Positions 26,690 through 39,700 are shown, numbered from the stretch's first letter. The stretch is DNA of 64,000 nucleotides from Metopolophium dirhodum (GCF_019925205.1 NC_083567.1:1302001-1366000), one strand, 5' to 3'. The notes: a model not told the origin generated them from the sequence alone. Numbers and translations are program-made.

Positions 26690-27448
26690 ATATGGGGGGG
26701 TGTCGGCTCGTCTTTACAACCCCCTAATTAAATTTATAAGGATAACTCCGGAAGTAGTAGAGTACTGTATGGTACAGGATATCAGTAGCAAACTACTAAA
26801 GATTGGCTCATATTTGGAGAACCAATATTTTTAATTGGGGTTGCATTATGGCTCCATACCACCCCCTCCTACTAATGATCCCCTGTAGTTCATTAGGGGT
26901 TGTAGCACAAACGATGAAACTCGAGCACAATCCAGCACAAACGTAGCACAAACGAATGGCATAATTTAAATTCAAAAATTTGGAGGTGGGGGTGCAGCCG
27001 TTTCGCTGGCACCCCCACTAAAGATCCATTCTAGCTCATTAGGGTTTGCAGCACAAACGATAAAACTCGAGCACAAACCAGCACAAACGTAGCACAAACG
27101 AATGGCATAATTTATATTTGAAAACTCTGAGGTGGGGGTGCAGTCGTTTCGCTGGCACCCCCAATCATTATCCCTTATAACTTTAGAAGGGTTGCAGCAC
27201 AAACGATTAAATTCGAGCACAATCCAGCACAAACGTAGCACAAACGAAAGCCCTTGGTTTGAATCCGAAATTCTGAGGTGGGGGTGCAGTCGTTTCGCTG
27301 GCACCCCCAATCATTATCCCTTATAACTTTAGAAGGGTTGCAGCACAAACGATGAAATTCGAGCACAATCCGGCACAAACGTAGCACAAACGAAAGCCCT
27401 TGGTTTGAATCTAAAATTCTGAGGTGGGGGTGCCAGGGAAATGCACCT
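26690..27448 (-). repeat. Foldback right inverted arm
   Basis: This is the reverse complement of 22380-23138. It includes the same four 146-bp units; the reading frames of 112 and 70 codons found in the left arm recur here on the minus strand with the same translation. The visible differences are one extra G in the inner G run and one terminal base. Confidence 0.9.
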
Positions 27449-27457
27449 AATATAATA
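27449..27457. repeat. Right 9-bp putative target duplication
   Basis: AATATAATA, identical to 22371-22379 and at the same distance from the arm end. Confidence 0.55.
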
Positions 27458-29768
27458 TTATATACATAGGTACCTAGCTGGTTTAAAGTTTTGCATGATC
27501 TTTCAGTTGATTGCCATCGTTTCGATTGATGTCAATGTGGACTGCGCAACGATCGATACCGAAAAGGTTCCCCAGACTAGCTCACTATAAAGCGCACATT
27601 TTTTACCATGATGTCTGCATACTTACCTCATTTCTATAATATAATAGAATTGCCAGTCCTATAAGCCAGCTGCAGTTGAAATGGTAATGAAAATATGCGT
27701 ACTTGACTACCTATAACATATATTATATGCGGGAAACAACTCGACCATTTTATAGTTGCATTTCAAATTTATACACAGGAAGCAATTCGCATAGTTCACT
27801 TTTTTAAAAATATCCAATTCCAAACGGGAACCGATTCGGCAACTCCCCCCCCCTCATAATTTATGATAAAATATATACCTACAGTGTAAGCATATTATGT
27901 ATAATGAGTAATGAGTGCAATGTATATAAGCCATAAGGTATCCGATTCCATAACTATAACCTGGATTTGGATTTGGTCAGGTATTGGTCCGATTATATTA
28001 TTGGTCGTATATATACATATTATATAGTTACTAACATCAAATTCTTAATAAAACGTTTGGTGAGGCAACGATCGATTCGAACACATAATATTATGCAGGA
28101 TGCATATACAACCTGAGACTTATGCTCGTATAATATCAGTATATCACGTCAGGACATAATATGGACATATCGTATATTATTTGTATAGCAGCAGAAGCTA
28201 AATTTGTGTATAATTACATACCTGTATAGGCTATAATTATAAATATTATTTCATAATAATATACTATGTATATTAACAATTAATTATACAGTCGTAGCTA
28301 TAGTAATTTTGTAGGCGGAACCTATATGATATATATTTATATTTGATGATATTTTTTTTTAGAAAATTATAGGAAATATAGAATAGTATATAAGCAAAAA
28401 TGTTACCTAGAAAAAAAGTTTAATTTCAAATTTTTTTGTAATATCGTTTTCTACTCTCGATATTTTGAATTTTTTATGTACACATTTACGGTTTTCTTAT
28501 ATTATATGCATTAATGTTGTTTTTCTGTTATGTAATACATAATTGTATTGTTATATATTCATCGGCTATCACTCACATTCATCGAGTCATTCACGTATAT
28601 TTAATTTTTTTTTTTTGAACATGCTTGAAATATCGCATTATAGTGTTTTTCAGTCCACTTCTTATCTGTTATATTTAAAATTTTTTTTATTCATAACCAC
28701 TTATCATAACGAATATTTTTACTAGGCACCAACTTAGTTTATCAACAAAAAATACCTATTGTTTTGTTAAAGTTCAAGAACACTCGTCATTTCATCGATA
28801 TTTGTCATTCATTTTTATTGCTCGTGACTTAACAAGTAGGTATTAATGTATTATAATTTATAGCACATATATATAATTGTTTCAAAAGCAATACCGCTTT
28901 CGAATAAAAAATCATAAGTGTGTTGTCCTCCTTTCAATATAATCAATGTACTTGTGTATTTTGTCCATACGTATCACATGTACAATAATAATATTTAATT
29001 ATGATAACATTGTTTCCGCGGGTTGTTAGAAACAAACACGTTTTGTTTTAATTGACTTGTCTGCGGCATGCCACGCTGTTATGCGGTTGATAAACGTTAT
29101 TATCCCGAGGAATATTTTTATAATAAGTACACTCGCGTAATCGTTTTGATCTCAAAACCAATCGGATGTTTTCAACGCAATCGTGAAAAATGGAATTATT
29201 AGAGAGAAAAGTAAAAACTATATATAATACGGGCCGCCATTTGCCGTAACGCTGCCTCGCCCGTAGAGGATCTTAAATTCTTAACGGACGACGATGATGG
29301 AATTCAATTATATTGAAAATAAGTTTTTTTTTTCAAACATTTATTAGTTCCATTCGTTTTGTTCGTTTAAACTCTGAGCGTATTATACATTTTTATGTAC
29401 GCTGCGCCGACGCAATAAATCGCAATGCATATATTTAAGCTGCACATAAAAAAAAAATAAAGAAAAAACACTTGAAAAGCTCGACGGAAAGTAAGCGAAA
29501 ATGTGTTTTATTTTTTCATTATCATTTTACCTACCTGCACCCACACGAATTGAAACTTCAATAAACTTTTTCGGCTAAGGTTTTTTCAAGAATTCAGCAA
29601 ACCGTTAAACAATGTTTCAGGATTCTGTGTATTGTTGTACGGATACTATAATATATAATACCTAAAGGTGTAATATAATATATATTTTATTATCATACTT
29701 TATATTTTGGAAAGTCAATAGTTCTCATATGACTTTTTGACACGATAAAAAAAAAATAATGGATCGTC
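27458..29768. other. Non-coding stretch
   Basis: No gene recognised. It includes a C run near 27846-27853, T-rich stretches near 28350 and 28605, and otherwise AT-rich DNA. Confidence 0.55.
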
Positions 29769-29892
29769 GCTGCAATATATTGCAGCTCATTCGCAAACTA
29801 ATAAATTATATTATTTAAGCCTTAAGACCTAATTAGGTCTTCACCATGCCGCACTAAAACTTTTTTATTATTTATAAATAATTGCAGTGCGG
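29769..29892. repeat. Cluster of perfect palindromes
   Basis: Within 124 bases there are GCTGCAATATATTGCAGC (29769-29786), AAGACCTAATTAGGTCTT (29824-29841) and ATTATTTATAAATAAT (29867-29882), all perfect palindromes. The third sits inside a CCGCACT/AGTGCGG inverted pair (29849-29855, 29886-29892). No transcript or element boundary could be tied to them. Confidence 0.7.
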
Positions 29893-30694
29893 ACATATTT
29901 TGTAATGACTGTGCATCGTTCTATATCATATTCGTAGGCTCGTAGCCTCATATTTTATAATATTCTCTATATCGTCATCTCTCGCGCATTTACGACGGAT
30001 ATTATATTATCGTGTTCTATATATATAATTTTTTTATACATTCCACCCCCGTCCCATTATACCGCTGCGGAGAGGTAGAACACTATATTATAGTCGTTGT
30101 CACATAGATTGTCACGATCTAAGTATTTTCGGCTCGTCTTCGTGTAGTATATAGTTGTGCGCCCATATCGACGATGGATTCCTTTGTCGCCGCAGGACAC
30201 GGCCGCCCCGCCGCATCGTCCTTTTGACTATTATATTATTATCGTCTCCTGCACCGCCCTCCGACTACAGACGGCGACGATACGATGCTGACTGGTGCAG
30301 TGTAATGTCGTATATATTATATTATACTGTATAGCAGTGTCGTCCCCTCTGAGGCGCAACGACGACACGATATTATTTGTGCACAGGGTCGCGGATACGG
30401 ACGCGTTCGGTACGCGACACGTAAATAATTAATAACAGATTCCTCTTTTCGCGGAGCTTTTAACGCCGCCGCCGCCGCCGCGCAAGTATATATTATTATT
30501 ATGCCCTGCAGGCTGCAGCAGCAACCCTCCGACGACGACGACACTCGCACGCAGACACCCACACACCACTGCTGCTGCTGCACCCTGCACCACCCCATCA
30601 CCTAGGTGGATCGTCTCTCAACCGTTTGTGCGTAAATAAACTGCGCAGACACGTGTGATACATTACGTTATATATTTTATATCGTTTGACTATA
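29893..30694. other. Non-coding stretch with GC-rich island
   Basis: From about 30160 to 30600 the DNA is CpG-dense, with GCC and GAC trinucleotide runs near 30467-30481 and 30530-30541 and CTG runs near 30569. A 94-codon minus-strand frame across it is rich in Cys, Ser, Gln and Ala from these repeats and has no domain. Confidence 0.45.
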
Positions 30695-30706
30695 CCTAAT
30701 AATGGG
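30695..30706. repeat. 12-bp target duplication, left copy
   Basis: CCTAATAATGGG, repeated exactly at 31142-31153 on the other side of the short foldback element. Confidence 0.75.
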
Positions 30707-31141
30707 TAAACTACCAAAAAGTCTGTGATAAAAAAGTCCTAGGAAAAAAGTCTGAGTAAAAAAGTCCTTGGTTAAAAAGTCCGAGGTCTAAAAAGTCCGC
30801 GGTGAAAAAGTCCGAGGTGAAAAAGTCCGAATCATATAATTAGGTAAAAAAAACTTCCAGTTGGTATTAATATAAATTGCAATTATATAAATTATAAAAG
30901 TGCAATAGTATTTAATTTAGTTACAATTATATTAATACTAAATAGAAGTTTGATTGTGCATCACATGGTGTATTTTTCTTTTACCTAATATTATATGTAC
31001 CGGACTTTTTCACCTCGGACTTTTTATGATACGGACTTTTTCACCTCGGACTTTTTAGACCTCGGACTTTTTCACCACGGACTTTTTTACTTGGACTTTT
31101 TTTCCTAGGACTTTTTTACCACGGACTTTTTTACCGCGATT
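30707..31141. mobile_element. 435-bp foldback MITE built of AAAAAGTCCG repeats
   Basis: The left arm (about 30715-30830) is a run of 12-16 bp units of the form AAAAAGTCC(G/T) plus a variable GAGGT or GGT spacer. The right arm (about 31010-31135) is its inverted complement in the same order, for example AAGTCCTAGG on the left against CCTAGGACTT on the right. A roughly 170-bp AT-rich loop separates them. Exact 12-bp CCTAATAATGGG repeats flank the element. It has no coding capacity. I do not recognise the family. Confidence 0.75.
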
Positions 31142-31153
31142 CCTAATAATGGG
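31142..31153. repeat. 12-bp target duplication, right copy
   Basis: Exact match to 30695-30706. Confidence 0.75.
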
Positions 31154-32585
31154 ATATTATTATAGGAAGGTACATACCCTTCGCGTTCGGCGTACCTATA
31201 CATGATATGCCCACGACCCGCCCATACCAGCTGATGTACCGTGGTCGCATGCTCGTTGTTATTATTTTGTCTTTAGATATACCATCATAGCAATATTGTA
31301 TTGTTCCATTGTGGTGCGCGCCGGGCCGACGCAGAACACGAAATATGTGTACGCAGCGAAGAAATCGCAATCCAACGATGGCCTGCGAACTATATGGCTA
31401 CTACGCTTTACGCAGCACTATTCTCCGCATTCATCATATAATATTATTATAAATAATAAACGCGCGTACAATATAATATAATTATTGTTATTGTTCAAAC
31501 CCTGCACGAGCTGCGCGTGTATAATATAATATTATACAAAGTGTGTAATATTATTATTATGTATGTTTTATGCCGAAGTCGCGTTACGATATCGCGACGT
31601 TTCGTCGACTCGGATATTTTTCCATAATATAATATATAATATCTATAAAGTGTATTATAATATTATACACGTGCCCGCCGCCGCCGGCACGGACGATTTA
31701 ATACATGTCTGGTAAACGGTCACGATCGGCAAAAATTTTTTTTTTTTGAAAATAATAATAATAATAATAATATTATAATATGACGCCGCGACCAAAACGG
31801 AACGCCGGGAAATAATGAGTAAAATAACTAATAAATCGTCGGTTTTTTTCTGCTGTGGCGCGGCGTCCGTGTACCTATACATATAATATACAAACACGTA
31901 TATTTATTATAATAATATATATATATATTGTATTTATATTATGTAGACGCGTAATAATATGAAATGCACTTTGCGCCATTAACATACACACGCCCGATAT
32001 CCGGTGGTGTGCTGACAATAAAAATAACTCCAATTGCGTATAGTGGTTTCGGTCGAGTCGTAAAAACGTATTTCGTGTATACACGTTTGAGACGTCTGCT
32101 GCGGAGTCGTCCGCATTACTCATTTACACACGATATAATATAAATATATATTATCCCAGACAGTTTGGATCTATATAATATCGTAAAACAAATACGATTT
32201 CGCTTCGGCAGATGCGCATTCACCAATATTATCGATCCACCAATATTGATTATATCAACCTTCGATATTGATCAGCCCCGACAAGGACTGAATATTTCGC
32301 GAGAGGCGTTCGATTATTTTAATTCAAATCGACGTCTGTATATACAATAAACAAAATAATACAATAATTGTACGGTTTTGTGTCCTCCATAAGTGAACCT
32401 GTGATAATTTGAAAACCATTGAACTATACAAACGATGGTGCTTGAGGTACAAACGAAACGATTGATAAGGCTGGTATCAACACGTAATTTTAAGGTGGGG
32501 GTTCTGGGGACTAGGACATTCATTTTATAACGATGGATATTATTATCTCGAAGGTGCAATACACATGGTAGGTACATATTACATA
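31154..32585. other. Non-coding stretch
   Basis: No gene recognised. It holds an AAT-rich run near 31750-31772, an AT alternation near 31914-31928, and (GCC)-rich DNA near 31675-31690. Small frames on both strands have no domain. Confidence 0.55.
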
Positions 32586-32740
32586 CACTGGAATCTCGAT
32601 AAGTCGAAATTCAAGGGAAATGAAATTTTTTCGACTTGTTGAGTTTTTTTTACTTATATGGTTAAGTTAGGTTTGGTTAGATTAGGCAAGAGAACGGCAT
32701 TTATTTCGACTAATTAAAGTCGACTTAATGATAGTAATTA
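32586..32740. mobile_element. pogo/Tigger-like MITE or fragment
   Basis: It starts TA then CACTGGAATCTCGATAAGTCGAA, which resembles pogo-type inverted ends, and is followed by TTTCGACTTGTTGAG. A degenerate right end, GTCGACTTAATGATAG near 32719-32734, could be the inverted partner. No transposase is present. The right boundary is approximate. Confidence 0.45.
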
Positions 32741-32874
32741 TTATTATTATAAAAAACCTGCAATAGCAACCATTTATAAGCAAACAAAAAAAATAATAAT
32801 AATAATAATAATATTAATAATCTAAAAATCCCTGTTTGGTGAACTTTTTCGGGTTGGAACTCTTATTTACCTTT

Positions 32875-33032
32875 ATTTGCGACTAAATGTACCCTATCTT
32901 CTTCCTCTTCAAGGTCTAATATATCTCTGTACCACATTTCATCGCAATCGGATGAACGGTTTAGGAAGCATATAGGACACAGGTATACTCGGGTACAACA
33001 TTTTTTTGTCTTTTATATATTTATATAGATGT
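32875..33032 (+). mobile_element. 3' tail of an RTE-like LINE
   Basis: The segment CTGTACCACATTTCATCGC, then AATCGGATGAACGGTTTAGG, then a TATATTTATATAGAT end, resembles the conserved 3' end of insect RTE-type retrotransposons, where a 'compare ... AAATTTCATCGAAATCGGTTCAGCGGTTTAG' type block precedes a short repeat tail. The body of the element is missing. Identification rests on remembered consensus only. Confidence 0.5.
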
Positions 33033-35900
33033 TAATGTTTTTTCAATACCTACAGCTATTTTCAAAAATATTGATTATAGAAAAAAGTTTTATCAGAACA
33101 CGCCGAGACCGAAACACATTCCTGCTGCACAGTGCTCGCGAATATTTAAATCGGGTCATTGTGTACATCAGTATAAAAAACTATTCATGTGAATATATAT
33201 ATATATATATATTTAGTAAATCGTGATGTGTATTTGAAGTACAATATGATAGGCTGGTTCAAAATACAACAACCGTTTGCGTCGTGTTGAATGGGACTTT
33301 TTGAATTTTTTTTGGTTTTAAATGTATTATACCATACCTAAAATATTATAATTATTATGAATTATGATTATTTTCACAGATTAAATAAAACTTACCTATT
33401 TGACTTATTTAATCTTCGTTATTATTATCAGCATTCCGATATTCGTCGCGTGTTGACCGCGAAACATCGCGCATATTATAATATATTATCTTGATAATAT
33501 TTCAGCCCCTTCGCCTGAAATCCTGCGACTTGCAGGAGGGTGTTATACGATGACACATCTCATTTATGATTCTAAGCTCGTGTTTTCCGATCCGATGCTA
33601 AAGTATTAACGTACGTAAATCATTCGAGTCAACCGACTCATTAATTAGCGTCAAAACCGACATTCCCGCCGCCGTCGCGATTTAAATGTGATGCAAACAC
33701 GCGCCGACAGCGAAATATTATTATATTATTATCTGAGAGCGAGGCGTGTTCCTTGTAATGCGCATTACAATATAAAATTCAGTACCTATATGCAATAATT
33801 CGTATAATTCATAATATGTGCAATTTATTTATATCATTATCATATAACATGTTGTAAAATTATCATTAACAAAAGTTTCGAAAATCATTATTACAATAAA
33901 CAAACGGCTATATAGTACTAGTATATAGGCAAGTCATATACAACTATAATATAAAGACACACCCGCGCTCTTAAAACAAACTTCCAAATTACCAGCCTAC
34001 AATTCAAAGTTTAAAATTGAATAAATTATACATTTACGCTCCGTTGTACGCACTAAATAAACATCAAAACTTGTATAACGCGTAATTGTTGAATATATTA
34101 TATGCACATAATATATATTATGTGTGTATAAAATATAATATATAGGACATATCTAGGTATATATATATAGAAATGTATGTAATTCGTTTCATTGTGTTTT
34201 TATTTTTATACTTTTTGTTTGTTTCATGTATGTGAATGCAGCCTGGTGCGTGTAACACCAAACTTTCGATTCATTTCCTCACGGCCACCTACGGAGGAAG
34301 CAATATACGACGCTGCAGTGCAGTATACGATATTTATGCTCGGCGACGTTTAATCCTTCACACGGAGCGTACAGTTTCGAAACCCGGTATGAACCTTATA
34401 TTTTTAAAAAAATTTTCAGCCTTACGTACAACGCGACAGTCGTGTTCGGAAATGTTATCTGTGAAATAAATTAACTACTACATAGGTACCTACACTACCT
34501 ACCTATATGTTATGAATTATGATAATTTTTAGTCGATAATTTGAATTCGTATAGCGAGGTTGTTATTATTATTATTATTATCATCGGTACACGCGCGTAC
34601 CTACATATTATTATATTGGTATATATATTGCGGTATAGGAAATATTATTCAGCGCATATACATCACTTTATCGGTAATCTGTATACAAACATTGCACGCT
34701 GCTGCGGAGTCGCAACAACAATATTGTAATAATAGCTGTATATATTATGTATACTCTATAATAATATGAACCCGAGCGGATGTGAAATTGTAATAAAAAC
34801 CGACTTGTATTATGGTTATATAGGCGACCCCCGTCCGATGTATAATATCATATAAGCTGCGAGATATACGGCAATAATAATTATTCGACGCACGGCGATT
34901 CGTTAAAGTTACTAAATCCAAAATGGTCGTCGCACAAAGGATGCGTACATATTATTATACTTTGCGTACTATTGTGCTACCATTAAAAACATCGGCAACC
35001 TTAGTAGTAAATCACCCTGTATAGAATTCAAAAGCAGCCCATTCGGTCCTTAATTATTAGAATTAGTAAATCTTCGGGGAGCATCCCGTATATACACGCG
35101 GTCTATTGTGCAATACGGTTTTAGGTGGCGAGGGGAATTTTTCTAAAATATATTCATTTATCTTCGTGTATAATGACCCACACAAATGTCAAACCGTCTC
35201 TTTGTTCGACGACAATTTGACGTAATTTTGTGTTCCGTCCGTTTAAACCACTATAATAATTTATACTCGTGATACACGGTCGGTAGCTACCACTATACGA
35301 AATAAATGACATAATTTCTAGCGGAATTGTCCGTTTTATTTTCAAATGTTATATACGACGCACCCGGGCAATAAACGCGTATAATTATTGTCTAACGATA
35401 ATAATAACAACGCGTATCCTACCTACTTATATTATACTTATGTATAGTAAAAACCCGTTCGCGTGAGTGTAATATATTATTTGGAAAGGTCTCTTTTACG
35501 ATTGTCCACGAAATACCGGGCATTAAAAATAAAGATTACAATATTTTATTTTATGGCCGTGTGCCCGTCGTGTAGGCTACACGGGCCGGGTAAGTACCAC
35601 CGACCGATCTACCTACGAAGCCGTAATATGAAAACCGTTTTAAACTTTTATGTGGAGCCCGCGAATACGCACACCATCGTCGTTTATAATATTATTGTAT
35701 TTTACACTCGACATTTTCTCGTTAGAATCGATTATCATAATGAATTAATTACCCGTCTCAAAATCGAACGCTGTGAAACGCCGTAATATCACCTTTTTGC
35801 GAAACGATTTCTATGGCGGACGACTCTATAATATTTTTTACGAATACAATATAAGAGCCGATAAAATATTCAGATATTTAACTGCGAATTGTGTGCCGAT
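33033..35900. other. Non-coding stretch
   Basis: No gene recognised. A transposon-end-like AATCACCCTGTATA lies at 35010-35023 without a partner. An AT alternation is at about 33196-33212 and an ATT run near 34562-34580. A 107-codon frame at 35463-35786 has no domain. Confidence 0.5.
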
Positions 35901-36640
35901 CATTGTGATTTTTGGCTTAACGCGCTCCCTCTCTCTTTCTCTTTCACTCTTGCTCACCCTCTCACTCGCAATATCAATCTCTTTCTCCCGTCTGCGGAGC
36001 CGCATGCGATGAATACTTTTCCGCGCGCCCGACGGCTCCATCGGTGTGGACCGGAATTATTATTACAATAACGTGAAATTCTTTTGTCCGCGTCGAGGTA
36101 ATCAGCCTTTTAAATTATTATTTTTTTTTCCCGCTCGTATAAGCGGTTTTTATATATTCGCATAATATTCCGCCGCGGCACTAATACGGATTTCACCTTC
36201 GATTTAACCCCTTTTTTTTATACGGCTCGACATACTTCTCCCGGCTCCCGCGGCAGTCTCCCCGCAAACAAATTCGCTATACGTGATTACCGTATATACA
36301 TCACATCATAATATAATGCATGGCGTGGCGTGTACGTATCGGATACCCTATAACGATTACCACACCCTCCGAATAGCGCGCGGTGTTCCATTGTGAAGAT
36401 AGATCGGGGGGGTTTCTTATTGAATGCAGTGTTGCTGCTGCTGCTGCTGCAGGCGGGGGCGGGGGCAGACGATTCTCTCGGGGAAAACCGCAAAAGGGTT
36501 ATGTCGGCCGGCGGCCAAAACGCGGCTCGGTTTTAATCCAAGCGATGGCTATTTTAATTAACCCGGTTGTGATTCGGCCAAGACGGGATTTGACAGCAAA
36601 AAAAGTTTTTCGCACAATGTAGCTACCCTCCAGACGAAAC
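35901..36640. other. GC-rich island with pyrimidine tract
   Basis: A CT-rich tract (about 35928-35990) leads into CpG-dense DNA with a CTG/GCG-rich block near 36433-36470. Overlapping frames on both strands are low in complexity (poly-Ala, poly-Gly, Ser/Arg repeats) and are not convincing exons. A start site cannot be placed. Confidence 0.4.
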
Positions 36641-36683
36641 TTCTAATGAATCGAATGTACCTATATAATATATATTATGTGTG

Positions 36684-36714
36684 TGTGGGTACGTGTGCGT
36701 TGTACGTACCCACA
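36684..36714. repeat. Perfect 11-bp hairpin
   Basis: TGTGGGTACGT pairs exactly with ACGTACCCACA around a 9-base loop (GTGCGTTGT). Confidence 0.7.
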
Positions 36715-39700
36715 TTACAGTACTATACAGACTCGTGTACTCGTAATCGGGTCGGCTGAAATCCGCGAGACTTTGCAGTTTGTTTACGGGCTTTGAACAA
36801 CACTATATTATCCACTAAAGCGCGCATGCGCCAGTGCACACTCTGTATACATAATACCATTATAGTGTGCGCGTTTATAAGAGGACGCCACACTGACGTT
36901 TTACATTTTTAGTATAGAAAAAACCTCGCTACGCGTATATTTCCATCAGAGCGGGTCTTAAAGGCTTCAACTGAAAATCGCCCATCGTCGACTACGAAAA
37001 GGGGACCTTAATGCGCGATCGTACGCCAGTTTTTTTCCTCGATATTTTAATAATTTCAAAGCAAAATAACGCGAGTGACATTAAAAAAATCAATAAAATT
37101 AACGTAGAAATATATTAATTCCCACGGCGCGCCGCGTGGCCTTAAAACTAAAATATCGAAAATATATTATTATAATACCTAATAATGATGGCTATATCGG
37201 TGTAAGTCTTACTCTTTAGATTTCGGCTGGTTCAATTCCTGTATATTGCACGACTGAGAGACGGAAATGTCAGTAAATGGTATAAGTGGGACCGTACTAG
37301 CGTCTAGCGACTATATAAGGCGTACGTACAGTCGCGGTCTTTTTATAAATAAGACTGCCGTGTCATATTAGCGTACGTGTATTTTTGTAAAAAAAGATAA
37401 ACCGTAGGATTAATATTCTGAGAGTATACGACATGTTAATTACAAAAATTAAAGTGCTTTCGAAAAAAGGCTCGCGACTAAATAATATACCACTTAATTA
37501 AATTTAAACGAAAATAACGCTCAGTAGGTCAAATATAGTTATGATATAGGTCGATAATTTATTTAGTCATTATAATAATTGTAATTTCTATACAAAAACA
37601 ATAATGGTTTATTATAATCGTGATTATACTAATCAGCATATTATTATTTTCTTCCTGGTTTTCTCGGTCGAGACGGAAAATAATTTGTGTTTTTCTAACA
37701 GTACGCTGAGGTCAAATACATGTATATGTAATTAAATATTAATAATGTTTCAACAGATCATCAAACAACTGTCATTAAAAAAACAATTATTATTTTTTTT
37801 TTCAGGAGCAAACAATTCGAACGATATTTGCATGACGTATCGGCGAACGCGAAGACAATAACAATATAATAATATTACCTATAACAATGTCAACTGATAA
37901 TGTATTTGTTTAATTTTTACTGATAATACTGAAATGTCATATTATAATATATTAATAATAGTCATTATGTAAATTATACCAAAGTTACGAGTAACCGTAA
38001 TGGATGAGAAATGTGATAATGCTTAAAATATAATATTGTATTATAAAATATGTAAAATCACACATCGTTAGTATTTGTAGAGTGATTAGGGTTGTAGTTG
38101 TATGACTTACTGCGATGTACGGATTTAGTATTATATATCAATAAATATCATATAAACGTTTTTACCGTTTTACAATATTGTGTTAATGTCAATTTAGCTT
38201 ACCATGAAAATAATAAAATATTTTTGCATACCTATTCGATATATTATTATAATAATATGTGGCGTCATGGTCGTCGGGCGACAAAGCGTTAATATTTCCA
38301 ATGCGTTTTGACAGTTGGAGTTGGCACTACAGATTTCCAAAAAATGTTATTATCAGTATATTATTATGTGTAGAAAGACGGTTCCGCCGAACGTAAAATA
38401 ACACAAAATTATATATCGATTACATAATAATATATAACATTGAATATAAATTCGTACGAACAATAAAAGTAGGTAAGTATATTATAGTGCGCGATGTGAC
38501 GTAGTCCTACCATTCGATTAAACCATTACATTATCCTGCGGGCTGCGGCCGGCTGTGCCAAACCAAATCTATAAATCACACTCCAATATATTATAAGCAA
38601 AGTGTTTCGAATGTATGCCCCCCATATTATAATAACATGCCCCAGCCGTCAATCTGGTAAATATATACATATTATAATGACGTATACCTACCTAATAATA
38701 CATACAGGGTTTGACCGACTGAAGGCCGGATGAAAAAAATGAAAATTATACAGGTGCCCGTGTCAAATATATACATCTGTAATAATTTAATGGGTACGGC
38801 GATAGACTATGAAAATAACGTTCAAACTAGACAGTCGAGGACGATCGCGCGGCGCTCGTAGGTAGGCATATACTTAGGTATACATACTACTTATATTAAT
38901 ATTATATCATTCTGTAGGCCACACGACCAATGTGCCGTTCAATTACGCGAGTAACACGACGCGATACGTGCGGTAATAGGTAGGTCGAGTATACGATTTA
39001 GGAATCAGCTGGAGAACCCGCCGAAATGGGTCTCGTGAAACTGCGATACGCGTTTATTATCGTCGCGGTCCGGTCCGAGCGGCGAGGCAATAATTCACAA
39101 CCATCGTAAAACGACCGGCCTGCAGGACATTATAATATCTTGTACGATAATATAATATTATATATTATTATACATTTTAGAACATGCGCTGCCCGTCGCG
39201 TACAATGACAGTGGCGACCTGTAGGTGCGTTTTTAAAAATTTTTATTTATTACGAGCTTCTGCGCGCGGTCCGAACAGAGTTTATAATGCGCCGCGGTGT
39301 AATACCTCGAGGCGGTCGAAACGAGCTTTTGGGTTGTACCTAACCTAACCTATAGGTATTTAGGACATACTGTATATGAATACATCGCAGACGGTTGGAT
39401 AAAACCGCTCGAATATTCGTCGACGACTGCCCCCGAGAAACAACCGCACATGATGAAAATAATATAATATATGTAATACACTAATACATGTATACATATA
39501 CACAATAATATAATATATTATGTAATACGACAGATTATTATATAGTAATAAATCAATAAACAAGAATAATACGATCATTATACGGCGGGCGGTTCGATTG
39601 GCGTTTGCAAAGCTATATAGGTACAGACAGACCAGTGGCTTTCAAATTTTTGTACTTTACGCCTGCTATTGTTACCAATAATATTCTCGACCTTAAAGTT

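Larger units (their letters stand above)
22380..27448. mobile_element. 5.07-kb foldback transposon with 759-bp repetitive inverted arms
   Basis: The left arm (22380-23138) and right arm (26690-27448) are reverse complements that appear nearly identical, around a 3551-bp spacer. The outermost bases are AG[A/G]TGCATTTCCCTGGCACCCCC on each side, with one terminal mismatch and 9-bp AATATAATA repeats outside. Each arm contains four tandem 146-bp units. This plan (long arms made of direct repeats, 9-bp duplication) resembles Drosophila FB elements; Mutator-like elements also give 8-11 bp duplications. I see no transposase in the spacer, so it is probably non-autonomous. The near identity of the arms argues for recent insertion or arm-to-arm gene conversion. 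Confidence 0.8.

Noticed and set aside
33493..33541. Two adjacent small hairpins (TTTCAG/CTGAAA and CCTGC/GCAGG)
   Set aside because: Stems of 5-6 bp are too short to stand out from chance.
36383..36622. Ala/Gly-rich frame
   Set aside because: Low-complexity translation of CTG and G-rich repeats.
37190..37255. tRNA-like A-box (TGGCTATATCGG) and B-box (GGTTCAATTCC)
   Set aside because: The acceptor arms do not pair, the T stem has a mismatch and no anticodon arm could be drawn.
39633..39660. CAGTGGCTTTCAAA, a hAT-like left end
   Set aside because: No right end was located, so it is not called as an element.
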